Positions 11,041 through 21,804 of a stretch of 64,000 nucleotides of DNA are shown here, piece after piece. The translations under genes and the position numbers were made by a program. Source of the DNA: Hygrocybe punicea (lineage: Eukaryota; Basidiomycota; Agaricomycetes; Agaricales; Hygrophoraceae); the NCBI GenBank assembly GCA_963556145.1, contig OY744472.1, positions 1,116,001-1,180,000 on the forward strand. The letters run 5' to 3'. Every line of letters begins with the position of its first letter. Position 1 is the first letter of the stretch. Below the pieces are notes generated by a model. It saw only the letters and a list, made by a program, of their open reading frames with translations, was not told the origin of the DNA and made no database searches.

Positions 11041-12721
11041 GCCCCCAACGACATATCATGCCACCTCGCCTCGTGCCGCCGCGTTCGCCAACCTAGCGCC
11101 AACGACCACCGCGTACAACCACCTTCCACACCCACGTTCACGCCTCCGCACCTCGACATGGCTCCCTACTGTCCCAAACACGTCCGCCCCCGTCCCTCGT
11201 GGTCCCACGCAAGCTGCCACGTCACTCCCCGTCGACCCCGACTTCCCAGCCGTCCCCGTCCTCGTCCACTCCCCTTCGACCACCTACGCCCTCGACCAAC
11301 CCCACGACGTCCTTCAAGTCCCTTCGCGAGCCCAAACAAAGCCCCCGTTGGGTTACGCCCGCGAAACTGTGACCACCGGCCGCCCAAACCCGTTCCACGA
11401 CCCGACGGACCATTGTCAAATCCCCACGCAACTATCCGCCACGAAAGCATCACGAAGACGCCACCCGTATCACCCCAATCCATCACCCAGTCCACGTCGT
11501 CTCACCCGCCCACGTCATCCGCCCCGTCTCCAACATCGCCCTACACCATACCGTCAGTATTGACCACTCATTTACCGCTTCCCCAAACTCCAGCACCCTC
11601 GAACGACCTCACGCAACCCCGACCCACGTCACGCAATCCCACGTTCCCTCTTATCCGCCCACGTCATCCGCCTCCGTCGCCCTACGTCGCCCTATGCCAT
11701 ACCGCCACACCGGACCACATGTTCCCCGCTCCCTCGACCCCACGCAGTCCCACAGTCGCCTCCGTCGCCCCAAAGACGAGTCCCTCCGCCCGTCAAAACG
11801 CCTCCGTTGTCGGATCCACCACCAGGAACGTCCCAAAAACGTGTCGACGGCACCCGAAGCACGCCTGAACGCCCTCCCGTGACCCGCCGTACCCGTCTGC
11901 GATCTAACAGAGCCCAACGTCGTCACTGTACGAACCCGCCGCAGAACCGACACCCGTGTCTAGTCCCCACACCCGACCACCCGTTTTCAACCTACCCGCT
12001 ACAGCGGGTTCCGGTTCCGGATCCGCGACCTGCATCACAGCACCCGACTACGAACCCGGACGCGTTCCCAACGATTCCGCGGCATCCGGTTCCGGTTCCG
12101 GCTCAATTCGAGCATGAGGTTCCGGTTCCGGTTTCACATCCCGTACCCGCCACCTTCGCACCCCCATACCCACCGAACCCGACCCTACGAAAACCCGTCA
12201 CCGTCCATCGGCATAAGAAATATATACATAGATAGATTAAATAAATAAAAAGAAAGAAAAACGTCAGAGATAAAAGAAAGATAAAAAGAAATACACTCGT
12301 TCCCGACACACCCGACACCCGCATAATACACCCGACGTACCCGACACACCCGCTTATGAATCCGTCGCACTCAGCAAACCCGTTTACGAACCCGCCGCAC
12401 CCGTTTACGAACCCGCCGCACCCGCTTACGAACCCGACGCACCGCTTCACTCATTCCCCACGCACCCGACTCATCCGCTCACGCACCCGCATTCCACCTG
12501 TTAACATCGCTCTCCGCTTTCCATGACCCACCGTTTCCGCCACCATTTCGACCCAGACACATTGTTCCCTGTCTCGGCTTCGATTCCCAACCCACCCGAC
12601 TTTATATTTCAGTTCCATGGGGGAGAATGCTTCCCCACGGGTCCAAGCCGGTGCTGAACCGCCTAGTATGAGGCTGATTTCACATCCGTTGATTATCGCC
12701 CCCATATTAGTATTGACATAT

Positions 12722-13010
12722 CGAACCTCCGCCATTGTCTATTGAACCTCCGCCGCCGTCTATCGAACCTCCGCCATCGTATATTGAACCTCCGTCGTCG
12801 TCCATCGAACCTCCGTTTTCGTCATATCGTCTATCGAACCTCCACCATCGTATATTGAACCTCCGCCGTCGTCCATCGAACCTCCGTTTTCGTCATATCG
12901 TCTATCGAACCTCCGCCATCGTATATTGAACCTCCGCCATCGTATATCGAACCTCCGTCGTCGTCTATCGAACCTCCGTTTTCGTCATATCGTATTGAAC
13001 AACCACCGTC
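12722..13010 (+). repeat. Short tandem repeat TATYGAACCTCCGYCRTCG
   Basis: About 15 copies of a 19-21 bp unit, some extended by TTTTCGTCATATCGTC. Within the LARD interior. Confidence 0.85.
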
Positions 13011-13567
13011 GTCATATCATGTCTACCCCTACGCCACCGTTTCCACCACCCGTTGACACAGCCACCAAAGCCGCCGACCCTAACTCGACCCGCCTAGATC
13101 GTCTTTGTCATCCGCTTGTGTTTTATTTCATTTCCACTCCTGCCTTACTCGTCTCCGTCACCCGCCCCCAATCCTATGTCACGTTTAGTTTTATCCCGAC
13201 TTGATTTCTATCACGTCCCTTCCTTTCTGATCACCGGCATTTATTCCCTTTTATCTATTTTGCATTTCCGCTGCATATTTGTCCCACCCTTATAGCTTTC
13301 CGCTGTTTCCTTCATTTCCGCTTGGTTATATTGTCACTATAGTTTCTTTTCTATGTATTTCCGGACACCGGCATCACCCGCCTTTGTTCTCCGCCCTCCG
13401 ACTCTCCACTAGTCACCACCCGCTCTCCCCCTTCGCATTGTCCACAACCCACCTCGTCCCGTCGAACCCAATTCCACGACCACCACGTCGGCCTCATCTC
13501 ACGCATCCGAGTCCCGAGTCCACGTAGTATCGACCAGGGATGGTCTTTATTTAAAGTACCCTGGAGA

Positions 13568-14469
13568 TGTAGAGGGTCGACGTCCCTCTGAGTCCGTATC
13601 ATCGATATATCACGAATCCGGACCAACCCGATGCCGCCATTCGACTTGCATTCGAACCCGACGTAACCCGACGTAACCCGACGTGACGTGACCCGACGTG
13701 ACCGATGTAACCCGACACATGCCGCTTTGTGACGGCCGCTTTTGGGCTAAATCCGTCAGCCTCAAACGCCTCGGAGTTCCAATTCCAGGAGATGGATCTC
13801 TTCGGACTCAATCCCCGACTTCGGATTTACCTTATTTATGCATCCCCTCGTCCTTTCGGAGATATGTAGGACTTTTCCAATCTTTTTCATGGATATTCGT
13901 TTTCCCCTCCACTTTCCTGTCTTCGTTGCTTTGCAACCCCCCTTTCCACTTCCCCATTCCAGTGTTTCTTTGTAGTTTCTATCGGCCGAAGTAGACATGT
14001 CCGAAAGTAGCTACACACTCATGTACTATAAAAACGGTCCCCGACGACCGTACAAAATAAGATACCCTTAGTCCCCGTTTCCCTCATAGTCAGAATCCCT
14101 TTTTAATCCCTTCAAATGCTCGTCCACGTAGATCCTTAGCTTTTTATAGTTCACTTCATCGTCTTTATCGTTGTTTCCGTATATTCGTTCATCGTTTCCG
14201 ACCCGACCCGACCCGACCCGCCGTACCCGACATCGTCGGCATCGTCGGGTTCTTTATTATTTGTCCATTTTCACTCCGTTCATCGCCGGCTTCGTCGTTA
14301 TTAGTCCAGTTTTACGTGGCGGCTTTACTTTTACTAACATTCCCTTCTTTTTACTTCTATTCCACCGACACTGATTTATCCAGTCACTTCTACGCTGACA
14401 CCCACAGGTTAGGATCTTTATATTATTTTATTATTATAGTTCCGAAGCCACCAAGAACCCGCATCTACA
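13568..14469 (+). repeat. LARD right LTR (902 bp)
   Basis: Copy of 8626-9527 at constant offset 4942. TATA box at 14027-14034. Confidence 0.9.
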
Positions 14470-15400
14470 ACGTCCACTCTCATATCGCTCCAGCAACTAC
14501 CCATCTTCCCGCGCAATATCCCTGCAGGATTCTGTGTCATTGTTGGACATACAATCAATACATTCAAGTGTGTAGATGACATGATGAAGAGCATTTCACT
14601 CAATGTGCAATGGGTCATGGTCTTGGGAGTGCCGAAATGATTGCTCCACTTAGCATCATTTATATTTGTATCTTACGTATGTCTTGTGAATAAAAGCAAA
14701 CCGTTCCATTGACTGTACAGATAATATTACAAATATGAGTATGGACCTTTGATGTCAACCAACCATTTATAAAAACCCCTGCAAAAGTGTCTGCCAATGA
14801 GCCAATGGGTGCTCGAATGGATTTTGGACCTGACTTCATGTTCGACCAGAGGCTGCATGTGTGATAACGTTCCACCTCGTTCACGAAATATGACTAAGGC
14901 ATGTCACGACTCTGGGTAACCCGCGGGTCACAATGGGTTTACCCGTGGGAAAACTCGTGGGTATCTTACTCATGAGTATTATTTACCTGTTGTCTGAAAT
15001 ACTCACGGATCTGGGTGTCACATATTATCTCTCAGGTACCCGTCTGAGTACTCGCGGGTCACACAGCCAAAACTAATTCTCTGTAGATAGTCAAATGTTT
15101 AATTTTTGTGTGTATGAAATCGCGGGAACTTAGATCATGTGATCTTAAACAACGACGCGAAACATGGACTCAACAATAACAGCAACACTCACAAGACAAA
15201 ACGGTAAGCGTTCACGGACACTTCACTTTACTAACATTTTATTACACAGAGAATCATGATGAGGACAGCCGGCAACAGCAGCGGCAACGGCAGCACCACC
15301 AACGCCCACACCAACGCCTGCCAACACCCATGCCAACACCATGCCCACACCAACACCACACTCACGACGGGAACCGGGGATGGTAGCAACACAAGGACAC

Positions 15401-15430
15401 AGCGGGGAGTGGTGCGTCCACCCCCGCTGC
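15401..15430 (+). repeat. H2 palindrome copy
   Basis: AGCGGGGAGTGGTGCGTCCA then CCCCCGCTGC. In one frame it reads RGVVRPPPLL, like the copy at 36681 (RGVVHPPPLL). Confidence 0.75.
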
Positions 15431-15499
15431 TAAGATAAGTTTTCATTGTCATCTATTTTATTTATCCATACTTACCCCCCACAGTTCCATGATGCCCAC

Positions 15500-15975
15500 G
15501 AGCATGGATGCGGCAGCAGCCCACAGCAACCACAGCAGCTGTGGCAGCAACAACCGCTGCAGCGGCAGCAGCAACGACAGCAGCAGCGGGAACGGCAGCA
15601 ACGCAGCAGCAATGGCAGCAGTGGGAACGGCAGCAGAACGGCAGCAGCGGGAACGGCAGCAGCGGAACGGCAGCAGCGGGAATGGCAGCAGCGGGAACAG
15701 CAGCAGCGGGAACGGCAACAGCGGGAACAGCAGCAGCGGGAACGGCAACAGCGGGAACGGCAGCAGCAGGAACGGCAACAGCGGGAACAGCAGCAGTGGG
15801 AACGGCAACAGCAGGAATGGCAGCAGCGGGAACGGCAGCAACGCAGCAGCAATGGCAGCAGCGGGAACGGCAACAGCGGGAACAGCGGCAGCAGCAATAG
15901 CGGCAGCAACAACGGCATCAACAATGGCACCGGCAGAACACAGCAGCAACAGCGCCGGCAGCAACGCAACAGCAA
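15500..15975 (+). repeat. CAG-rich minisatellite
   Basis: Arrays of GGGAACGGCAGCAG/CAACAG-type units. Gln-, Gly/Ser/Asn- and Ala/Thr-rich frames on this strand, and Leu/Pro/Cys-rich frames on the other, are by-products. Confidence 0.9.
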
Positions 15976-16036
15976 CAGCTGCGGCGGTGGCACGGTGCCG
16001 CTGAAAGGTCCCCCCTCCTCCCCACTCCTCCCAACT

Positions 16037-16087
16037 CCTCGCAACCCCAGGCCCACGTCAGTTGACGTGGCACTGTGGCTTGCGAGG
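16037..16087 (+). repeat. H1 nested palindrome copy
   Basis: Outer arms CCTCGCAA/TTGCGAGG around core CACGTCAGTTGACGTG; 51 bp. Confidence 0.8.
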
Positions 16088-17689
16088 AAATTTGAGGGTG
16101 GAGGAGGATGGTTCGTGGTCCAAAGCGCGTTGAGCCCCAGGTCACCTGCGAGTACCTGTGGATCCGCGGGTAGCCGACCCGTGGATCCGAGTCCAGTGGA
16201 TTGAAAAACCCACACGGATCTGGGTATGTAAATTTTGATGAAAAAAACTTGCGAGTTCAGATCCGGATCACCCACGAGTGCACTCGTGACATGCCTTAAA
16301 TATGACACAGTGTCCGTTTTGGAATCCACAATGAGTGATATGTCCATACGGCAAAAGACACTCATCGATGGTTTTCCACCAACTATATTGGACTCTATTG
16401 CATAAAGCCCTTCGTAGGTCTTTGGGACAAAATCAAAGAACTCGTTTCTGCCTTGCTCTTGAATAGAAATGGCGCCCCTGTCTGGATTGCATGCGACCGT
16501 CTTCAATAGAGTCCCCTGCGCTTGAAATATTCTGACAAAGTTAAGACAATCATGTATATGATATGACAAGTGAAAATGAAGGGCACTCACTTTAACTCAT
16601 CCAAGGTATAGAAACTCGAGACAATATCCCACTTCCAAGACTTGCTTTCCTTGTTGTACAGTGTGTGCACTGTATACACAACCTTTCCACCAACTAGAAA
16701 AACACGCCATTCGCCCATCTTGCTCAGTGGTTCGATGTATGTTTGCCCAAACCAACGTGAACCTGGAACTTCACAGTTATTATGCATGTATTCCCAATTT
16801 CGCTTGGGGTCGCCAGGTAATAGGACGTGATGACCGGTGTCGCTGTGTGTCCATTTCAAGACAATATTCGGTGGGAATTGGTCACCATCATTTAATAATT
16901 TTGCTTGGGGGTGTATCGTAGGCATTATGTTCAAAGCGACATGAAGCAAATTTTGATTTTGTATCCATTTTGAATGGACCATGTTCATCTGCTTTGGAGG
17001 CGGCCAGATGTGTACCGTTTGACAGAGTTCGTCCATGCCAGTCATGAAAATCGACACATTTTCCAGTGTCAATCCGTATTGGTTACCGCTGTCAAGACAT
17101 CAGTATAATGCAGCGAAAACAGAGCAATATTAATTAAAGTGATGTCAATCTTACATGTATGACATTCCCATATCCACACCACCAAATACACAATCTGCCG
17201 ATGTGAACTTTTGCCACGTATCGCCTTTGTCTTGATAGCCAAGTATTGCGTGAAGGAACTCGGGCCAAAATATGTATTTGACATTGAAGCACCGGGCTCC
17301 ATCCTCATGATGTAGTCGCATACTGATATAAACCTGTTTGTTGTGAAATGCATTTCAGTATCAACAATCCACAAATTAAACAATAGACATTACCCATTCT
17401 TGAATACATGCTGAATAGCGACTCTTGTATAATTTGATGATATGGATGTAACCATCAAGATGGGAAATGGTGTTGAGTTCAATGTCGGAAATGGTCGTGG
17501 TGATGAATGCAAGATCGTTAATGGCAGCGGCTTTGCTCGCGATACGTGTGGTCGGGTTGAGGATAAAGAGGATTTTGAAAACACGGGCATCATTGTTGCT
17601 TAATGTGGTTATATGGCATTCATTGTTGCTTATGGTGGTTGGCGGTTCCATTCCACAATCAGATGATGTTTCCATCTCGGAGTCGGATG

Positions 17690-18040
17690 ATGGCGTTGCA
17701 GGTGGAAGGAGATCAAGTTCGGCGGCCGTCGCATTGCGGACACCCTGCGAATTTTCGCATATGTCGTGACCAAGACATACTGATTGCAGACAGATTCCAG
17801 ATGAAACACATTTTGGATGTTGCCGTGCAGATCCGGCATGTCATTGGCATGAGTTGCCTTCCTTCTTCCACAAAAGACATTTTGTTTTTGGAGAGTCGTA
17901 TCTTCGACCAGGGTGGATGTGCATGCAAAGTTCATAACCGAGTTCCTTCTTATATGGCATGTTTGTGGACCTACGCAGGATTTTGGATGGGTGGTATGAA
18001 TGAACAGACACAGATATAATGAATACATCAATACCTTAAT
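17690..18040 (-). other. Possible upstream exon, unassigned
   Basis: A 133-codon open minus-strand frame upstream of the 14660-17675 gene. It could hold 5' exons of that gene, but no motif or convincing splice pair settles it. 18040-18190 shows nothing. Confidence 0.25.
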
Positions 18041-18189
18041 GATTGCTTATTTTCAGGATGATTGAAAGAGGGTGGTGACAATTCCACAAACCTTCTAAAT
18101 ATAAGACTTTGGATTTATGTCACCTGACAATGGAGAGTGGCAATGATAAACAACGAACATGTGCCAAACACGTTGATCAGCAATGTAAT

Positions 18190-18541
18190 CATTTAAATGT
18201 CGAAGGAGCAATATCCACCAAACATGTCCGATTTGTTCAGTGTGTTCGGTGAACATGTTTGGTGGATGTTAATCAACCGGTATGACGGGATATATCACAC
18301 CGAACACATCGAACATGTTCGATGTGTTCGGTGGACATGTTCAGTCAATGTTGGTAAACCAATATAACTAGATATATATTGGTTTACTAATGTTGACCGA
18401 ACATGTCCACCAAACACATCGAACATGTTCGATGTGTTCGGTGTCATATATCTAGTTATATTGGTTTACCAACGTTGACCAAACATGTCCACCAAACACA
18501 TCGAACATGTTCAATGTGTTCGGTGTTATATATCTAGTTAT
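18190..18541. repeat. Nested palindromic satellite
   Basis: Repeated CATCGAACATGTTCGATG palindromes separated by ACACATCG/CGGTGGACATGTT and by ATATAACTAGATATAT-like palindromes, arranged head to head. The right edge abuts the Helitron fragment abruptly at about 18541. Confidence 0.8.
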
Positions 18542-19862
18542 ATTGGTTCTGCTGTTGGGAGATTCTCCAACTGGATGAGAATGTGAAGGTGTAGTGTTCC
18601 TCTCCCTTGTGATTCGACAAGTCCAAAGTATGCTGACACATGGCCTAATATCCCTATCTCTGCCTTTACTTGATGCCCCTTTACTTTGATTTTGAACAAT
18701 GATTTGAGGATTATAGGTACAATTTTGTGAAAGAATTTTGCTGCTGCATATGGATTGTCTGCAATATTCTGGGCTCGCCTGTTGCTATCTGGACCTATGA
18801 ACAACAAGAAGTCATCAAGATTGATGTTCTCCCTGGCCAAGTATTGCGCAATTGGGTTATTGAGATCAGAAGGATTGATTGTCAACCACAGGGAGGGGGG
18901 TCCCAAGTATGTCGATGTGGACCAGATCTGACTTCTCATTTGAAAACGAGTTTGATTAGACCCCACAACACGACCAAGTGCTGCATGCACATTCTTTCAA
19001 AGTTTTCGGATAGCAGGGTCACTTATTGGCTTCCTCTGATCTTCTTCAATCCTCGCCAGTGCAAGTTTCTCTTTTGTGATTGTGGATATGATCTGTGCTT
19101 CATGAAGGTAGTTCTGTTGTTTCATCTGCAGCCATGCGGATCCTAATGTTTCACGTCTTTGCTGTATTCCAAATGTTACAAAAGGAAATGTCTGGTGCTT
19201 TCGAATAGATGATCATGGTAATGCAAGCTCCATCACACATGATCCTTGAAGTCTAGGCAATCTGCTTCAATCCCTCCGCATCCATACAGATACAGACATG
19301 GAAAGGCTCTTTCGAAAAAATTTCGTGTACAGACACTACCAGTCTCATCTCATGCAAAATCACTGACTGGTTCCCCTCGATGACGGACAGCATAAGGTGC
19401 TTCACATGTACCTGTCCACAAATTTGTTATGCCGCTTTGGACTATCTCTACTGATGAAGCCTTCAACATATCAACGTCGATTGTGCCATTGACCTGGAGT
19501 GGAATGACGTTTGGACCATTTTCTGGATATAGGTGAATATCTCCCTTATCTGTGAAGACCAATTCAGACTGACCTCCTTCCTCCGCATCTCTAGGTTGTG
19601 CTGAACTTTCACTTTCAACTACTGATATGTCAGAAAAATAATCACCCTGCGAAAAATACTATTCAATACCTGTCAAGTCCATGTCAGCTTCTGGTATGTA
19701 TCCTGATGATTCTTCATCTATCAAGCCCTCATCTGTTGACTGCCTGATTATGGAAGTAATCTCGGTTGGTATATCGTCCTCTGGGAGTTGAGCCATGCTT
19801 TGCTCGTCAATCATGATGTTGCCATAATATTTGGGATTATGGGCTTTCAACCACATCAACGC
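18542..19862 (-). pseudogene. Helitron Rep/helicase fragment (helitron-like N domain)
   Basis: The best segment (18542-18990) reads QIWSTSTYLGPPSLWLTINP, DNPYAAAKFFH and AYFGLVESQGRGTLHLHIL, the conserved N-terminal Helitron domain just before and at the Rep region. Upstream pieces (19350-19562 and 19659-19859) match the preceding part of Helitron proteins (LPEDDIPTEI, DEESSGYIPEA) but are in separate frames with stops. Rep tyrosines and the helicase domain are absent, cut at the palindromic satellite. An inactive remnant. Confidence 0.75.
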
Positions 19863-20212
19863 TTGACATATAACATGACGGTGAACTCAGAAGAGGTGCT
19901 TGAGCTTCCTTGCTGGAACCTTTCCTTTCCCAATGAATGTAACTGATATCACAGAGGGCAACACACTCATAGGTCGTTAGTGATATGCACAGGTATTGAA
20001 ACCCGCATGGGTCACGGGTACGGGTCCACACGGGTATGGGTACGGGTAGCCAAAATCGGGACCCGTGATTTACCTGTACCCGTGCCACGGGTCCACAGGT
20101 TTTTCATGGGTACTGTCACGATCCCGTGACACGCGACTTTGACCTCGACTACGCAGCAACAGCAAGACCAAACGTAACGAAATGAAGATGGGCGAGGTTA
20201 GGGGGTGAAAAG

Positions 20213-20243
20213 AGCAGCGGGAAGTGGTGCACCCGCGCTGCAA
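20213..20243 (+). repeat. H2 palindrome copy
   Basis: AGCAGCGGGAAGTGGTGCAC then CCGCGCTGC, followed by ATAAGT where a GTAAGT donor is expected. Confidence 0.6.
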
Positions 20244-20554
20244 TAAGTATTTATTTATAGAGTTCTATCATACTGACTAACCAGACAACTACAGACACAC
20301 CACACAACCACGATGACGAACCAACTACGAGGATGGGGACAAAAAGGATGAGAGGATGAGGACTGCAACCGCAACCGCGACGATGGCAACCACAACGATG
20401 GCACCCGCGATGATGGCAAGCCACGACAACGGCAAGGCACGACAATTCAAACAACAATGGCAAGTCACAACGATCGCAAACGACAATGGCAAGCCAGGGT
20501 GATGGCAAACAATGATGATGGCAAGCGTGGTGGCAATGGACAACGAAGGCAAAG

Positions 20555-20592
20555 AGAGGAGCAGGGGGGGTGGTGCACCCACCACCCACTGC
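20555..20592 (+). repeat. H2 palindrome copy
   Basis: GCAGGGGGGGTGGTGCACCC then ACCACCCACTGC, six bases before a CAG/GTATGT donor. Confidence 0.6.
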
Positions 20593-20776
20593 AACAGGTA
20601 TGTCTTTTATTATAATTATACATTGCTACGCTACTGACTACAGCCGCAGATGCTCCCCAACCCCCACACCCACACCCACACCCACCCCCCTCAACCAGTG
20701 GGCCAACAGCAGATGCCAAGAGCAGTGCTGGCCAAATGACCACCAGACACGCCGGCAATGGCACACCCTCAACCCA

Positions 20777-20829
20777 CCTCGCGAACCAGCATCACCGTGT
20801 CAATCGACATCGGCACCGCATTCGTGAGG
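20777..20829 (+). repeat. H1 nested palindrome copy
   Basis: CCTCGCGAA ... GTGTCAATCGACAT ... TTCGTGAGG; 53 bp. Confidence 0.7.
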
Positions 20830-20839
20830 ATATCACCTA

Positions 20840-21058
20840 GGAGACAAGGGGGAGATGAGGGGGAGACAAGGGGGAGATGAGGGGGAGACAAGGGGGAGAT
20901 GAGGGGGAGACAAGGGGGAGATGAGGGGGAGACAAGGGGGAGATGAGGGGGAGACAAGGGGGAGATGAGGAGGAGACAAGGGGGAGATGAGGGGGAGACA
21001 AGGGGGAGATGAGGAGGAGACAAGGGGGAGACGAGGAGGAGACGAGGAGGCCCACCCA
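20840..21058. repeat. 22-bp minisatellite (GGGGGAGACAAGGGGGAGATGA)
   Basis: Roughly ten near-perfect purine-rich units between two H1 palindromes. The Ser/Pro/Leu-rich minus-strand frames are artefacts. Confidence 0.92.
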
Positions 21059-21063
21059 CATCA

Positions 21064-21116
21064 CCTCGCAAAGATGCAGCGCGACGTCAATCGACGTTGG
21101 TGCTGTGTTCGCGAGG
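21064..21116 (+). repeat. H1 nested palindrome copy
   Basis: CCTCGCAAA ... CGACGTCAATCGACG ... TTCGCGAGG; 53 bp. Confidence 0.75.
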
Positions 21117-21221
21117 TAATGGGAGGTTGGGCATCTCTGGTGTAGGCCCGTGGGTAAACCCGCGGGTTACCCATACCCGTGGCCAGACCTGTGCCATTCA
21201 CTACCGAAGGGAGTCTAGAGC

Positions 21222-21600
21222 TCACTGATAGCTTGTATGAGCCAGCAAGTGCGGAACGAGGGAATGTCTGAGCCAGGGGTCCTGGAGCTTGCTGGTACTG
21301 TGTACACTGGCAGGCGAATGAGAACGTAGTAAGCGTGCCTGAACGAAGATTTGGCTGAGAGCCCGCGTGTATTGTATGGGCGAACGAGGACGGGCGTCTA
21401 AGCCAAGAGGGCCTGGAGCTTGCTGGTACTTTGTACGGGCGAATGAGAATGTAGTAAGCGTGCCCGAACGAAGATTTGCCTGGAGCCCGCATGTACTTTG
21501 TACGGGTGAATGAGGACGGATCAAGGGAACAAGGGAGCGCCTGAGCCAAGATAAAAGTTCACTTGTACTTTGTACAGGCAAACGATGAGTCTCTAGGAAT
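21222..21600. repeat. About 131-bp tandem repeat
   Basis: The unit beginning CCTGGAGCTTGCTGGTACT occurs at 21281 and 21412, with partial units on both sides. Includes GTACTTTGTACGGGCGAATGAG. No gene. Confidence 0.8.
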
Positions 21601-21679
21601 ACTCACTAGTACTTTGTACAGGTGAGCAATGACAAACAGTAAATACAAAATAATTATATATGTGACACTACAAATTGCC

Positions 21680-21804
21680 TTTTTTGGATGGTTAACCATG
21701 GTTTAGCTGTTGCCACAACGGTCCGGTCTGGCTAATAACCCATATATGGGTTAGCCATTGTTAGCCATAGCCAAGCCAAGCTGCACCACACTGTGGCAAC
21801 ACTA
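21680..21804. mobile_element. hAT MITE relic
   Basis: Right end GGCAACACTA and an interior with AACCCATATATGGGTT and TAGCC-rich sequence, like the MITE at 63307. The left end is diverged and no duplication was found. Confidence 0.35.

Larger units (their letters stand above)
8626..14469 (+). mobile_element. LARD-type non-autonomous LTR retrotransposon
   Basis: LTRs of 902 bp at 8626-9527 and 13568-14469 start TGTAGA, end TCTACA and show no difference where compared. TSD is ACGT (8622-8625, 14470-14473). A primer-binding-site candidate TGGAGCCCACCGCGAGG follows the left LTR after two bases. The 4-kb interior lacks any gag, protease, RT or integrase motif. It is GC-rich, strongly C-biased on the plus strand and holds tandem repeats; its 605-codon frame (10051-11868) is Pro/Ser/Arg/His-rich and repeat-driven. 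Identical LTRs mean recent transposition in trans. It interrupts a host gene. Confidence 0.88.
6593..14639 (+). pseudogene. Multi-exon hypothetical gene, interrupted twice by LTR insertions
   Basis: Starts MPPKKSTATKSNSKAKP at 6593 and runs through many short exons: a Glu-rich segment at 7314-7405, a Lys/Asp-rich one near 7563-7690, then a conserved-looking exon at 8030-8390 (HISTGAFGRNFFHAVGGGMP) and exons at 8440-8531 and 8583-8625. A solo LTR (6888-7043) sits inside an exon; removing it and one CCGT restores the frame. The 5.8-kb LTR element (8626-14469) sits in the last exon; the frame resumes exactly at 14470 (segment GFCVIVGHTINTFKC) and stops at 14637-14639, convergent with the next gene. 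Function unknown. The gene is almost certainly inactive now. Confidence 0.65.
14895..16298 (+). mobile_element. Non-autonomous hAT-type element nhAT-2 with cassette
   Basis: Terminal inverted repeats TAAGGCATGTCACGA and 8-bp duplications AATATGAC (14887-14894, 16299-16306). Subterminal regions carry CGGGTACCCG- and ACTCGTGGGT-type motifs. The interior holds a clean 46-nt intron at 15204-15249 (GTAAGC, CTAAC, ACAG), an H2 palindrome at 15401-15430, an intron-like segment to about 15485 with an AT instead of GT donor, a CAG/GGGAACGGCAGCAG minisatellite and an H1 palindrome at 16037-16087. No transposase. The insertion disrupts the gene at 14660-17675. Confidence 0.88.
14660..17675 (-). pseudogene. 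Hypothetical protein, possible ATP-grasp-like fold; split by a hAT-type insertion
   Basis: Minus-strand exons: about 17675-17394, 17332-17155, 17087-16602 and 16541-16299, then the frame resumes beyond the 1.4-kb element (14895-16298) and ends at 14660. Removing the element and one copy of AATATGAC restores a continuous frame (residues DTVSY then FVNEVERYHTCSLWSN). The third exon has VLKWTHSDTGHHVLLPG and GEWRVFLVGGKVVYTVHT, which remind me of basidiomycete multicopy proteins with an ATP-grasp-like fold; that assignment is a guess. Introns have GTAAT/GTAAG/GTGAG donors. The gene converges on the interrupted plus-strand gene, whose stop is about 20 bp away. Confidence 0.65.
19978..21203 (+). 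mobile_element. Non-autonomous element nhAT-3 with cassette
   Basis: Ends TAGTGATATGCACAGG (left) and, inverted, TAGTGAATGGCACAGG (right), with subterminal GGGTACGGGT motifs. No matching 8-bp duplication was found (TAGGTCGT versus CCGAAGGG), so the ends are tentative. Interior order: H2 (20213-20243), intron-like segment, second H2 (20555-20592), a 46-nt intron at 20598-20643 (CAG/GTATGT, CTACAG), H1 (20777-20829), a 22-bp minisatellite and a second H1 (21064-21116). Non-coding. Confidence 0.55.

Noticed and set aside
10051..11868. 605-codon open frame in the LARD interior
   Set aside because: Pro/Ser/Arg/His-rich, follows a roughly 150-bp tandem repeat, no conserved domain; the strong C bias of the strand explains the lack of stops.
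15446..16590. Several 130-370 codon frames over the CAG minisatellite on both strands
   Set aside because: All are low-complexity by-products of the repeat; the 372-codon minus frame fuses a real exon (about 16299-16541) to repeat sequence across the transposon edge.
20769..21071. 100-codon Ser/Pro/Leu repeat protein
   Set aside because: Translation of the 22-bp minisatellite.
19970..21211. 8-bp target duplication for nhAT-3
   Set aside because: TAGGTCGT and CCGAAGGG do not match; the element call was kept at lower confidence.
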